Under the pieces are notes generated by a model, which did no database searches, was not told the origin of the DNA, and saw only the letters and a program-made list of their open reading frames with translations. From assembly GCF_900103695.1 (NCBI RefSeq), contig NZ_FNHF01000003.1, positions 124,001-188,000 on the forward strand: a stretch of DNA of 64,000 bases, given 5' to 3'. The DNA is from Sediminibacillus halophilus (lineage in GTDB: Bacteria > Bacillota > Bacilli > Bacillales > Amphibacillaceae). Position numbers and translations under genes: made by a program. Position 1 is the first letter of the stretch, and each line of letters begins with the position of its first letter. This document shows, piece after piece, positions 1-8,008 of the stretch.

Positions 1-1
1 T

Positions 2-181
2 ATAGAGCAATTTTTATCTGAAGGTTCTCTAACAACTGAATGGGAAGTGCTTTTATTGTTTGAAGGCAATAAGGACCTTTTTATTAAATCCTTGAGAACA
101 TTATCTGAGGACTTAAATCAGCTTATGTATTACAGCGGACGTGGTCTTGTTGAATCATATCTAGATGAGAAAAAAATTTAA
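2..181 (+). CDS. 3' end of an unidentified gene (truncated by window edge)
   Basis: An open frame runs from base 2 to a TAA at 179-181 and gives about 59 residues ending VESYLDEKKI. The residue mix is protein-like, with amphipathic stretches such as EWEVLLLFEGNKDLFIK, but I do not recognise the family and the start lies outside the window. A decayed relative of the last ~140 bp occurs at 7575-7700, which supports this being a real gene end that has been duplicated. Confidence 0.4.
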   Translation: MEQFLSEGSLTTEWEVLLLFEGNKDLFIKSLRTLSEDLNQLMYYSGRGLVESYLDEKKI

Positions 182-283
182 AAACCTCATTTAGATACAT
201 CACGGTGAACCGTATCACAAATAGTGGTAAAGCATAGAGTAGAAATTGTAATTGATAAAGTTTGGCTAAATAAATTGATGTAA
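42..283 (+). repeat. Copy 1 of a diverged ~240 bp duplicated segment
   Basis: This segment aligns with 7575-7811. Shared landmarks in the same order are GGGAAG..CTTTTA.T.TTTGA near 42, GACGT.GTCTTGT near 137, TTTAGATA near 190, TGAACCGTATCACAA near 204, and a short tail reading VKHRVEIVIDKVWLNKLM here against VKQRVEVVFDKVILDKILH in the second copy. The tail differences are largely conservative, which suggests it was once coding. A GTG at about 218 could start it. Confidence 0.6.
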
Positions 284-433
284 TAATATTCCTTCTTAAT
301 AAATCAATCATATTAAAAATTGTTTGATTCACCTTAGCCTATTAATTGTGTTACGTATAGATAAATAATGAGGGAACAAAGAATCATCATTATTATTAAA
401 ATTAGTTTTCAACGACAATTACATAAAAGTTCT

Positions 434-1048
434 TCAAAAGAATAGTTTCCTTCTAATCACAAATTCTGACAAAAGTAGATTAAGAGACCAACTTAACCAG
501 ACTGCTAGCGTGTAGGAATTTCCATAAGAAAAATTCATTAGGTTATGTGAAATGGCTACAATTATATAAATAGTAATATTTGCAAAGGAAAGAAAGAAAC
601 TTCGAGTGATCCATTGACTATGTAACATAACTCTTTGTCTTTTGATATACCAAAATCCGAGAATAGTTGTTATAAGCCATAATGTATTTAAAATAATAAA
701 CCCAATTATGCTTGGTAATCCTCCTGTAGCAAAGAAAGAGACATAGACGCCAGGTATGAAATTTAAAATAATGGACATCACATATATTCTGCCATTCCAA
801 CGGTGAAAGTTTCTTGATTTATCACGGATTGTTTTTATAACTCCTAGAGGTCCAGTAATAAGAGAAATAATAGCAAGTAAGATATGAATACGAATCATTA
901 AAATCCATAAGTTATGGTCTGTTAGAATTTGATCTTTTCTAGAAATAAATTTCTCGAATTGAGGATCTACCATAAAATTCTTTGAAAATGTGTGAAGCAC
1001 CCACATCATTGAAATAATTAAAATAAGTATACCCGCTTTTTGTTTCAT
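434..1048 (-). CDS. DUF2306-type integral membrane protein
   Basis: About 204 residues with five or so hydrophobic helices. The signature NFHRWNGRIYVMSI, with its conserved His and Arg-Trp, followed by a long helix and HSQWITRSFF, is typical of DUF2306 (YozB-like) membrane proteins of unknown function. An ATG at 1048 (MKQKAG) preceded by GGAGGA is preferred. A TTG/ATG pair at 1069-1064 lies upstream but has no ribosome site, because the GGAGG falls inside that extension. It is the last gene of a leftward cluster and its start abuts the stop of the preceding membrane gene, so the two are probably translated together. Confidence 0.7.
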   Translation of the reverse strand: MKQKAGILILIISMMWVLHTFSKNFMVDPQFEKFISRKDQILTDHNLWILMIRIHILLAIISLITGPLGVIKTIRDKSRNFHRWNGRIYVMSIILNFIPGVYVSFFATGGLPSIIGFIILNTLWLITTILGFWYIKRQRVMLHSQWITRSFFLSFANITIYIIVAISHNLMNFSYGNSYTLAVWLSWSLNLLLSEFVIRRKLFF

Positions 1049-1072
1049 TTGAATGAAATCCTCCATCAATAC

Positions 1073-1507
1073 TTAGGAAAACAAACTACGATTTGTCATA
1101 ACAAATACAGCAATTAATATGGATAAGAAGGTAATCCAACCATACCATTTTAACTTCACCATATTTTCCAATAGTGCTTTCTTAGAATCATTTGCAAAAA
1201 TAATCTGTTTTATATTCTTATTCACCATACCTATTAAGCCACCGATAAGGATCAGTATAAGGGTTGAAAGTGTCACCCAAAACAAGGAAGGGTAGGATGA
1301 ATACCCAATGACCATCCAACCTCCAGAAACCATAATAAGAACCAATGCATAATGTCCTGCTCGAGTAAAGGCTAAAATTGTTTTAAGGCTGGTTATTAAT
1401 TCATTACTCGTACGAGAAAACAATGTATTAATTGCTAAAGGGAATGCAAGAAAACACCCCAAAAATAATGCACTAATTACATGAAGGAATATAATAAATG
1501 AATACAT
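1073..1507 (-). CDS. Small integral membrane protein, DUF2269-like
   Basis: 144 residues with four predicted membrane helices (about 2-24, 48-70, 76-96 and 121-141). The architecture MYSFIIFLHVISALFLG at the N terminus, with an early His in the first helix, recalls DUF2269-type predicted membrane proteins. The assignment is tentative. The start ATG has CGGAGGA seven bases upstream. It sits between the DUF2306 gene and the DJ-1/PfpI gene on the same strand with very short gaps, so the three are probably one transcript. No function can be assigned from sequence. Confidence 0.65.
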   Translation of the reverse strand: MYSFIIFLHVISALFLGCFLAFPLAINTLFSRTSNELITSLKTILAFTRAGHYALVLIMVSGGWMVIGYSSYPSLFWVTLSTLILILIGGLIGMVNKNIKQIIFANDSKKALLENMVKLKWYGWITFLSILIAVFVMTNRSLFS

Positions 1508-1522
1508 TCTTAATCCTCCGGT

Positions 1523-2527
1523 TTATAAAATTCGATGTCCGATTAACTTTGATGCAGGAAGCATTCCGGCTTTTGCTTCACCAATCATATTGTTTCCATC
1601 TACAGAAACGATAAATTTTAAGTTAAGACGCATAGGCTTGGAAACTTTCATGGACCACTTTAATTGATTCCCTTCTAGTACCAGATTGTCTAAAGTGACA
1701 ATATCTTCTCCTTGCTTTGCAGTTCCTGTTATCTGTCCATCTATTTTTGTTAAATTTAATAAAACGGAGAGTTTCCCAATAGGAGTGGAGATTGCAGTAT
1801 CCCATTTTCCATGAAAATTCTCTGTTTCATTAGATTGAGTATAGGAATGATGACTTGTCTCCTCAACTAGATTTTCTTGTTGGTTTTCTTTCGGTATATT
1901 TCCTTCTGCTTTCCAAACTGTACCCCTGCGTTCGTACTCGAACAGTTGCTCCACTGCGTGTGCTATACGTGGACCTAATTCTCGCTCAACTAAGTAAAGG
2001 GCAACATCGAGTCCTGAAGTAACGGCACCACCAGTAACAAGATTCCTATCATCTACAATTCGAGCATTAACTGGAATAGCATTAGTAGTACTCAAAAGCC
2101 CCATCCCCATGTGATGGGTAACAGCATGACGGCCTTCTAATAAGCCAATCATTGCTAAAATGAGAGAACCACCGCAAACTGTGGAAAGCAGTATCTCTGG
2201 TTTCATCATAGCCTCTTTGAGTAAATTACTTAAGTTTGTTTCTGTTGCTTGTTGTAATTTAACCGGTATTGATTCAGGTCCATTATCAAGAACAGAACCA
2301 GATGCACCCGGAACAAGAATAATTCCTTTACGGGTTAAGTCAAGTTCACTACTTGCTTGGATTTGTAAATGGTTTACTCCGCTTGTCACCATTCTTTCAC
2401 CTTCAGCAGAAACGAGTTCAACGGTGATAGTTTCATCTGAGTACATCGCAGCGGCAGTAAACACCTCATAAGGCGCGATGGCGTCTAATAGATCAAATCC
2501 ATCAAACAACACAATTTGAATACGCAT
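1523..2527 (-). CDS. DJ-1/PfpI (GlxA N-domain-like) protein with C-terminal barrel-like domain
   Basis: 334 residues. Residues ~1-200 form a class I glutamine-amidotransferase-like DJ-1/PfpI domain: MRIQIVLFDGFDLLDAIAPYEVF at the start, the nucleophile-elbow Cys in LSTVCGGSLILA, and AVTHHMGM and NLVTGGAVTSGLD downstream. This is the pattern of isonitrile hydratase and GlxA regulators, but there is no AraC helix-turn-helix. After a Gln/Glu/Ser-rich linker, residues ~240-334 form a separate strand-rich domain (GKWDTAISTPIGKLSVLLNL to the end). The ATG at 2527 is chosen because GGAGGG sits seven bases ahead. An ATG 15 bases upstream overlaps that ribosome site. The catalytic reaction is unknown. 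Confidence 0.75.
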   Translation of the reverse strand: MRIQIVLFDGFDLLDAIAPYEVFTAAAMYSDETITVELVSAEGERMVTSGVNHLQIQASSELDLTRKGIILVPGASGSVLDNGPESIPVKLQQATETNLSNLLKEAMMKPEILLSTVCGGSLILAMIGLLEGRHAVTHHMGMGLLSTTNAIPVNARIVDDRNLVTGGAVTSGLDVALYLVERELGPRIAHAVEQLFEYERRGTVWKAEGNIPKENQQENLVEETSHHSYTQSNETENFHGKWDTAISTPIGKLSVLLNLTKIDGQITGTAKQGEDIVTLDNLVLEGNQLKWSMKVSKPMRLNLKFIVSVDGNNMIGEAKAGMLPASKLIGHRIL

Positions 2528-2569
2528 ATATATTCCCTCCATTTAAAATGATTTGAGATTGATTATGTC

Positions 2570-2776
2570 TTATTTTGTAAGAATACTTTTCAGTTTTTGA
2601 TATTCCGCCTCTCTCAGTTCCCCGTTGATTACTAGGTCCTTAAGACGGTCAATTTTCTTAGTATGCATATAACGAGAGCGTATTGCGTAAATGCGGACTG
2701 CTACAAAACAAAATAATGTAAGGCAAAACAAAGCGCCGAATGGAAAGAATGAGAATGTTTGATCTTCAATACCCAT
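2570..2776 (-). CDS. Small membrane protein with SHOCT-like C terminus
   Basis: 68 residues from the ATG at 2776 (MGIEDQ), which has AAGGGGG eight bases upstream. An earlier ATG at 2794 lacks this spacing. One strong membrane helix (FFPFGALFCLTLFCFVAV) is followed by a basic stretch and a C-terminal amphipathic segment, IDRLKDLVINGELREAEYQK, which matches the SHOCT-type short C-terminal pattern (leucines plus G-E-L/I-[TS/R]-x-x-E[FY]). It is the first gene of the leftward cluster and is divergent from the response regulator at 3017, so the pair may share control. Confidence 0.6.
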   Translation of the reverse strand: MGIEDQTFSFFPFGALFCLTLFCFVAVRIYAIRSRYMHTKKIDRLKDLVINGELREAEYQKLKSILTK

Positions 2777-2888
2777 TTGTAAATCCCCCTTCAAAGTAGT
2801 TAAAGGTGTTGTAAAACATTACAAATATCTGCTGCTTGTTTAACAATAAAAGAATAACCTTTTAATATCTCAAAAGAGGGTATAAAAC

Positions 2889-2907
2889 AATCACAAAATA
2901 ATCACAA
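2889..2907. promoter_or_regulatory. Direct repeat AATCACAA-N3-AATCACAA, candidate response-regulator site
   Basis: Two identical octamers start 11 bp apart (2889 and 2900), about one helical turn, in the divergent intergenic region between the small-protein cluster and the OmpR-family response regulator. OmpR-family dimers commonly bind tandem direct repeats with 10-11 bp periodicity, so autoregulation is plausible. The assignment to this regulator is inferred from position alone. Confidence 0.35.
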
Positions 2908-3016
2908 TCCATCATAATACTTATTCTTCATTGAAAAAATGATAAACTTAAATTGAAATTTAAATGTTGATAGGTTTGTATCAAGGGTGTGTCATCTGAG
3001 GAAAGGTGAGATTTTC

Positions 3017-3724
3017 GTGAACTTAGTACAGACGATTCTAGTCGTTGACGATGATAAAAGTATTGTAGAACTATTGAGAGATTTCTTAGAAAATGAGGGT
3101 TTTTATGTGGAAACTGCTTATGACACTGCTCAGGCACTTGTCATCTTGAAACAAAGTACAATTGAGTGCATCATTTTGGATATAATGATGCCGGGACAAA
3201 ACGGTTTTGAGTTATGTAGGCAGCTTCGTATGGAAAGCGATGTCCCAATCCTTTTTTTGAGTGCTCTAAGTGATGATGTAGATAAGATTCGCGGACTAGC
3301 ACTTGGAGGAGATGATTATATAGTCAAAACCGCTTCACCGGGTGAGATTGTTGCAAGAGTGAAGGCTGTGTTAAGGCGTTCGAGTTCTGAACAAGGATCT
3401 AGGAAGGTCTTGGATTATGGGCGTATGTCGTTGGATTTGTCTACAAGAGAAGTGTTTATAAAAGGGCAGCCTATCTCACTGACACCGAAAGAGTATGATT
3501 TACTTCAATTGTTTGCCGAACATCCTAAATACGTTTTTTCATATGACCAATTACTTGAAAAGTTTTGGGAAGGAATTGGTGATAAACATACTATTCGTGT
3601 CCATCTAAGCCGGCTTCGTGAGAAAATTGAGGCTGATCCGAATAATCCGCAATTTATTGTGAACGTATGGGGCATAGGCTATCGTTTTAAAGGAGAAGAA
3701 AATGGAAACCATTCGCATTCGTAA
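3017..3724 (+). CDS. OmpR/PhoB-family response regulator
   Basis: 235 residues from the GTG at 3017, which has AGGTGAG just upstream. The longer frame from 2987 has no ribosome site. The receiver domain (~1-120) has the acidic pocket VVDDDKS, phospho-acceptor Asp55 (IILDIMMPG) and Lys104. The DNA-binding winged helix (~135-230) ends VWGIGYRF. Oddity: the residue after the conserved Lys is Thr, not the usual cis-Pro (DYIVKTASPGEI rather than ..KPF..). The gene overlaps the kinase start by 23 bases, so the pair is translationally coupled. The signal and regulon are unknown. Confidence 0.88.
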   Translation: MNLVQTILVVDDDKSIVELLRDFLENEGFYVETAYDTAQALVILKQSTIECIILDIMMPGQNGFELCRQLRMESDVPILFLSALSDDVDKIRGLALGGDDYIVKTASPGEIVARVKAVLRRSSSEQGSRKVLDYGRMSLDLSTREVFIKGQPISLTPKEYDLLQLFAEHPKYVFSYDQLLEKFWEGIGDKHTIRVHLSRLREKIEADPNNPQFIVNVWGIGYRFKGEENGNHSHS

Positions 3725-4760
3725 ATTCACCATTCTTAGTTTATTTATTATACTTACTATTCCGTGGATATTTTATGTAGTTGGGCATTTTTTTGAAACA
3801 AATTCATTCAATCTGGGAATTGAGACCGATTCAAAAATGACTCAAATAGTTGCGGGAATCACTGGTCTACTATTGGCCTTTTTGATTGTGGCTTATGCAA
3901 TGCGAAGATGTATTCTTATTCCGCTAGAGAAGATGAGCCTATGTGCTCGGCAGATTGCAGAAGGAGATTTGGATATCGAAATACCTTCTTCAAGAATTTC
4001 AGAAATTGCTGAAGTCCATGATGGGTTTAATATTATGGTTGATAGTCTAAAAAAATCTTTTCAGAAACAGGTTGAACTGGAAGATGAACGGAGGTTTGTG
4101 ATTGCTGCTGTTGCGCATGACTTACGGACACCGTTATTTGCCTTACGGGGTTATTTAGATGGCCTAGAGCAAGGTATTGCTGATTCACCTGAAAAGAGAG
4201 CAGAGTATCTCGCAGTTTGTAAGGAGAAGTCAGTGCAGTTAGACCGCCTTGTAGAGGATCTTTTCACGTTTGCGAAGACAGAGTACCAAGAAATGATACT
4301 AAGCGAAAATATGATTGACCTCAGCCTTGTTCTCAAGAACTCGATTGAAAGCCTAAGCCCTCAGGCTGAGCAAAAGGATATCTCTATCATAGCGGATAAC
4401 TTGACAAGTGATTGCAATATCAAGGGCGATTCACACTTATTAGAGCGAGCCGTGAATAACTTAATAGATAATGCGGTCAGACATACACCTAGTGGTGGTA
4501 ATATTTTCGTTAATTGCAATAGAGATGAAACCTGTGTGACCTTTACGATACAAGATACAGGAGAGGGATTTTCTGCAAAGGATCTTCAAAGAGTATTTGA
4601 ACCACTATATCGAGGGGAAGCATCGAGAAATCGTTCAACCGGAGGAGCCGGGTTAGGGTTAACTATTTCACAACGAATAGTTAGGCAACATGGTGGAGAA
4701 TTAGTTGTTGGAAATCACCCAGAGGGTGGTGCATCCTTAAAAGGTTGGATACCAATATAA
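3702..4760 (+). CDS. Two-component sensor histidine kinase with short extracellular loop
   Basis: 352 residues. Two membrane helices (~8-28 and 47-68) enclose only ~18 extracellular residues, so there is no sizeable sensor domain and signal detection is likely at the membrane or through a partner. HAMP follows (~67-120). The HisKA H-box is AVAHDLRTP with His139. The HATPase_c has N-box LIDNAVRHTPSG, G1 DTGEGF and G2 GGAGLGLTI. It pairs with the overlapping response regulator upstream. No adjacent ABC transporter of the Bce type is present, so the stimulus cannot be guessed from context. Confidence 0.88.
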   Translation: METIRIRKFTILSLFIILTIPWIFYVVGHFFETNSFNLGIETDSKMTQIVAGITGLLLAFLIVAYAMRRCILIPLEKMSLCARQIAEGDLDIEIPSSRISEIAEVHDGFNIMVDSLKKSFQKQVELEDERRFVIAAVAHDLRTPLFALRGYLDGLEQGIADSPEKRAEYLAVCKEKSVQLDRLVEDLFTFAKTEYQEMILSENMIDLSLVLKNSIESLSPQAEQKDISIIADNLTSDCNIKGDSHLLERAVNNLIDNAVRHTPSGGNIFVNCNRDETCVTFTIQDTGEGFSAKDLQRVFEPLYRGEASRNRSTGGAGLGLTISQRIVRQHGGELVVGNHPEGGASLKGWIPI

Positions 4761-4834
4761 GTGCTTAATGCTCTGAAGGGAGTGCATTCACTATATCTTT
4801 AAGAATTCCGTTGGAAAAAGTTACAATAAATTCT

Positions 4835-4878
4835 GTGGTTTGCTTTACCAAACCACTTATGGAGAACCTTACCATAAG
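4835..4878. repeat. Two abutting hairpins downstream of the histidine kinase
   Basis: GTGGTTTG (4835-4842) pairs perfectly with CAAACCAC (4849-4856), and CTTATGG (4856-4862) pairs with CCATAAG (4872-4878). The two stems share a base and would stack. Neither is followed by a U-tract, so this may be an mRNA 3'-end processing or stability element rather than an intrinsic terminator. Confidence 0.45.
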
Positions 4879-5063
4879 TAAATGAGGTTTTTAGTTCCAA
4901 GTTGCAACAATAATGTACACATTAAAATTTTTCGATAAAATATGGAAAAATTAGGTAAGTGGCAGGCGCCCGAAGGAAAACCAGAGATTCCGTTTTCTTG
5001 TTTGTCTCCAAAGGAAAGATGCAGCCAAACTAGTAATTCTCCTAAAGAATGTTTCTTGATCAA
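4869..5063 (-). other. Questionable 64-codon frame, possible dispersed repeat
   Basis: A 64-codon frame reads ELLVWLHLSFGDKQENGISG and then FPSGACHLP. There is no ribosome site before its ATG and the composition is not that of a folded protein. From memory, similar WLHLSFG...FSFG..PL translations recur as tiny hypothetical proteins in Bacillaceae. That would fit a dispersed non-coding repeat read as protein. No second copy was noticed in this window. Confidence 0.25.
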
Positions 5064-5093
5064 GAACGCAAATCATCATGCTTATCATTACTG

Positions 5094-5705
5094 TTAATCC
5101 AAATTTTCTTTAGGTTTTTCTTTATGCTTTCTATTTTTAACCTCAGTAAATATGTTATCTGACACACTTGTTTTAGTTTTTGATGTTTCATTTGGAGGAT
5201 TAGATTGATTTGATTCAATCAGCGATTTCAGCATATGAATATCCTCTTTAGTAGCGAATTGTTTATCAGACTTTAACATATACCCTAACTGACCGTTCGA
5301 TTCTATTGTAGCCCATTGTAAATCAGTAAAATGCTGAATGTTTTGTTGTCTCATTCGTACTTCAAGCATATCAATTGTTAACCGCAGTTTCTTTAAATTC
5401 CGTTCATTAATTTGGCCGTTTTCAACTACTACAACTCCTTTTCCATAAATTAACGTTTCAAAAGCATTCGATTTCAAAACGATATACTCAATAAAAAGAA
5501 GTGTAGCTACCATTAAAAATGTAATCAACATTGTAATCCAGATGTTCCTATCGCCAACAGGTTGAATAATTAATGACCCAACAGCTATCATCATGACAGT
5601 CTGAGCAACAGTAAGCTGTGAGATTGATTTTCTTCCAGCTAATCGTAAGATCAGGACTCCTCCTATCACGACGACAATAGCTTTCCATATGAAGTGTAAA
5701 TCCAT
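5094..5705 (-). CDS. DUF421-family (YetF/YkjA/YrbG-like) membrane protein
   Basis: 203 residues from the ATG at 5705 (MDLHF), six bases after GAGGAG. A second ATG at 5711 touches that ribosome site. Three N-terminal helices include the family hallmark LRLAGRKSISQLTVAQTV, and a small cytosolic domain carries GKGVVVVENGQINERNLKK. The C-terminal ~50 residues are Lys/Asn/Ser-rich and look disordered. Family members occur in Bacillus spore and vegetative membranes and their role is unsettled. Monocistronic by context. Confidence 0.85.
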   Translation of the reverse strand: MDLHFIWKAIVVVIGGVLILRLAGRKSISQLTVAQTVMMIAVGSLIIQPVGDRNIWITMLITFLMVATLLFIEYIVLKSNAFETLIYGKGVVVVENGQINERNLKKLRLTIDMLEVRMRQQNIQHFTDLQWATIESNGQLGYMLKSDKQFATKEDIHMLKSLIESNQSNPPNETSKTKTSVSDNIFTEVKNRKHKEKPKENLD

Positions 5706-5849
5706 AAACATCTCCTCTTTTCAAATGTTGCTAAAAATATACTTACAATTGAGTCTTTCTGTTTAATTATAATTCCTATTGTTTATTGTTGTTGGATGAT
5801 ACCCGTTACTTTATTATTTAGTGAAGTGTCTTTATATAAATAGAGCAAT

Positions 5850-5873
5850 AAAACGGCAGCATATTGCTGTTTA
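5850..5873 (-). terminator. Weak intrinsic terminator after the ClC gene
   Basis: On the minus strand, AAACAGCA..TGCTGCCGTTTTATT forms a short stem of about five GC-containing pairs ending in a T-rich tract, 12 bases past the ClC stop codon. The stem is short, so this is a modest call. Confidence 0.4.
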
Positions 5874-5884
5874 CGTCTAATTTT

Positions 5885-7186
5885 CTAAAGTTTTTTCTTT
5901 GTTTCAACGTTTTCAATAGTTTCCGCACGAAGAGTATTATATAACCTGCTCTTAGGCTCATATATTTTTTGCGATGGCCATAATCCATGGTGTCCTGAGA
6001 ATAGATAGCTGACTATACAAGCAACAAAAAAGTACTCTAATCCTTTTCCATCAAACATCTCCATTGCAAGCAGGAAAGCTGCTATAGGGGTATTAGTCCC
6101 TCCAGAAAAAACAGCAATTAATCCTAATGCAGCGAGAAATGACATAGGTAAATCGATCAATGTGTGTAAGGTATTGCCTAATGTAGCCCCAATGAAAAAT
6201 AAAGGTATAGCTTCACCGCCAACAAAGCCGGTACCCAAAGTTACTGCTGTAAATATTAGCTTGGCCAGAAAAGCAAAGGGCGGAACGTCTTCTATAAAAG
6301 ATTGTTCTAACATCTGTAATCCTCGGCCGTTGTAATCTTGTGAATTAACCATTAAAGTTAATACTACAATGACTATACCTCCAAAAAAGGCTCTTTTCAT
6401 ATGGTTTTTTTTGAAAACTTTCTCAGAGAATTTTTCTATCCAATGCCTCAACTGACAGTATAAAACACTAATTAGGCTGAAAATGATTGATAAAAGAATA
6501 ACTATTATAAATGTAATAATAGATATCTCCGGAACGGTTTGTATTATAAATTCTTCGTGTTTATGTCCCCAAGCTGCTGTAGTTATATAGTGACCAACAA
6601 AGCTTGCAGTAAGACAAGGAACAAGTGCTTCAAATTTCAGCTTTCCCAAAGCAGTCATTTCCATGCCAAAAACAGCACCTGTTATAGGTGCTCCAAAGGC
6701 AGCACCAAAGCCAGCACTTATACCGCTCATCATTAAAATTTTCTTATCGAATTTGTTTACCTTAAAAAATTTGTTGACCGTTGCAGCTACACTTCCTCCC
6801 ATTTGGACAGCTGCACCTTCTCTTCCGGTTGAACCTCCAAAAAGGACTGTGATAAAAGTCCCGAAATAGACGATAGGCCCCATTCTCCTCGGTACTTCTT
6901 TTTTTCCGTGAACCGAGTCTATTACCAGATTATTTAGTTTAGCAGTGTCATTCCAAGTATTATTCAAAAACACCTTTCCGTAGTTCATATATATGTATCC
7001 AATGATAATTCCTCCAAAGGGGAGAAGGAAGATAAGCCAATCTCTTTTTAATCGTATGTCATCTCCAAGGTAATCGTTTGTCTCTAAAAGGAAAGTGGTT
7101 GTCGACCCGACAACTATACCAATTATGCTTCCAAAGATAATCCATAAACCGAGAACTGAAAAAAAGTTTTTATACTTTAATAGCAT
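5885..7186 (-). CDS. ClC-family chloride channel/transporter
   Basis: 433 residues with about ten hydrophobic helices. Family motifs visible are GGSTGREGAAVQMGGS (the GREGP-type gating-glutamate segment), GAAFGAPITGAVFGMEM, and GGEAIPLFFIGATLGN in the second half. These give the internal two-fold repeat layout of ClC proteins. The GREGA variant with Ala instead of Pro suits the bacterial branch annotated as voltage-gated chloride channel family (YfeO-like). No CBS domains are present. It probably moves Cl- or F- across the membrane. The ion specificity cannot be read from sequence. Confidence 0.85.
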   Translation of the reverse strand: MLLKYKNFFSVLGLWIIFGSIIGIVVGSTTTFLLETNDYLGDDIRLKRDWLIFLLPFGGIIIGYIYMNYGKVFLNNTWNDTAKLNNLVIDSVHGKKEVPRRMGPIVYFGTFITVLFGGSTGREGAAVQMGGSVAATVNKFFKVNKFDKKILMMSGISAGFGAAFGAPITGAVFGMEMTALGKLKFEALVPCLTASFVGHYITTAAWGHKHEEFIIQTVPEISIITFIIVILLSIIFSLISVLYCQLRHWIEKFSEKVFKKNHMKRAFFGGIVIVVLTLMVNSQDYNGRGLQMLEQSFIEDVPPFAFLAKLIFTAVTLGTGFVGGEAIPLFFIGATLGNTLHTLIDLPMSFLAALGLIAVFSGGTNTPIAAFLLAMEMFDGKGLEYFFVACIVSYLFSGHHGLWPSQKIYEPKSRLYNTLRAETIENVETKKKL

Positions 7187-7356
7187 TCACCAACTCAACT
7201 CTTTTCTTTCCTTTAATAAATTCAATTCTATTGTTGCCTGTCGTATTAAAATTATTAAAACAAATAATGAATAGCCAATTATGAGAGAAGCAAAAAAAGA
7301 TCAACCCATTAATACAGGTTATATTAAGGCTTTTTTACATACTAATCAGAAAAAAC

Positions 7357-7572
7357 GTATTTAGATTTATCACGAAAAGTATTCTTGTACAAGGAAATAA
7401 TGCGGTCATCGAGGGGACGATGAAAACCCCAAGTGAGAATGGCGAAGAAAAGATGTATGCTTTTTGTGATATATATACCTTTCACAAATCGAGCGATGCC
7501 AGAATTAAGCAACTATCAGCATATCTGATTGAATTACGAACGGGGAGTAAGCAATTAGGTTATTTTGTCTGA
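7357..7572 (+). pseudogene. Remnant of a SnoaL-like / NTF2-fold protein
   Basis: The frame ending at TGA 7570-7572 reads ITKSILVQGNNAVIEGTMKT and on through MYAFCDIYTFHKSSDARIKQ to LSAYLIELRTG. This is the C-terminal half of a SnoaL/ketosteroid-isomerase-type polypeptide, but there is no start codon, ribosome site or N-terminal half. It is followed directly by the decayed repeat copy 2. Type assignment rests on the typical cone-fold C-terminal pattern (V-EGT...FCDIYTF....I..L.AYLIE). Confidence 0.55.
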
Positions 7573-7574
7573 CA

Positions 7575-7811
7575 GGGAAGCACTTTTACTATTTGAGTGG
7601 GATAAATAACTCTTCACTAAAATCTTTAAAAAATGATGACTTAGATAAGCTATATGTAGTTCAGCAGACGTAGTCTTGTGAAAGCGTCTATTTGAGGAAC
7701 ACGTTTAAATCCTATTTAGATAAACCACAATGAACCGTATCACAAGTGATGGTAAAGCAGAGGGTTGAAGTTGTTTTTGATAAGGTTATATTAGACAAAA
7801 TATTGCATTAG
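7575..7811 (+). repeat. Copy 2 of the ~240 bp duplicated segment, degenerate
   Basis: This copy matches 42-283 with the same order of landmarks (GACGTAGTCTTGTG, TTTAGATAAACC, TGAACCGTATCACAAG), but the reading frame is broken by in-frame stops. The tail, ATG GTA AAG CAG..., encodes VKQRVEVVFDKVILDKILH before TAG 7809-7811. The two copies bracket the block from 0.3 to 7.6 kb. Confidence 0.6.
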
Positions 7812-7821
7812 TTATACAAAG

Positions 7822-7852
7822 GGCTTGGTTAGTGAAAAACTAAGCCTTTTTA
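7822..7852 (+). terminator. Bulged hairpin with T-tract before the nuclease island
   Basis: GGC-TTGG-TTAGT / ACTAA-GCC, with a four-base bulge, is followed by TTTTTATT. It ends transcription from the decayed repeat and insulates the island that begins at 8009. Confidence 0.45.
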
Positions 7853-8008
7853 TTAATATCATTCCATTACATATTAATATTACAATTTCATTCTTGTAGG
7901 ATAATCTATATAAATGTCGAATATTATAGTGGCACTGGTTCAATATATACAAAGATTTTAAGAATGAACTAATATTAAAAAGGTGATAAAAAAAAGTGGG
8001 GGAACTTG

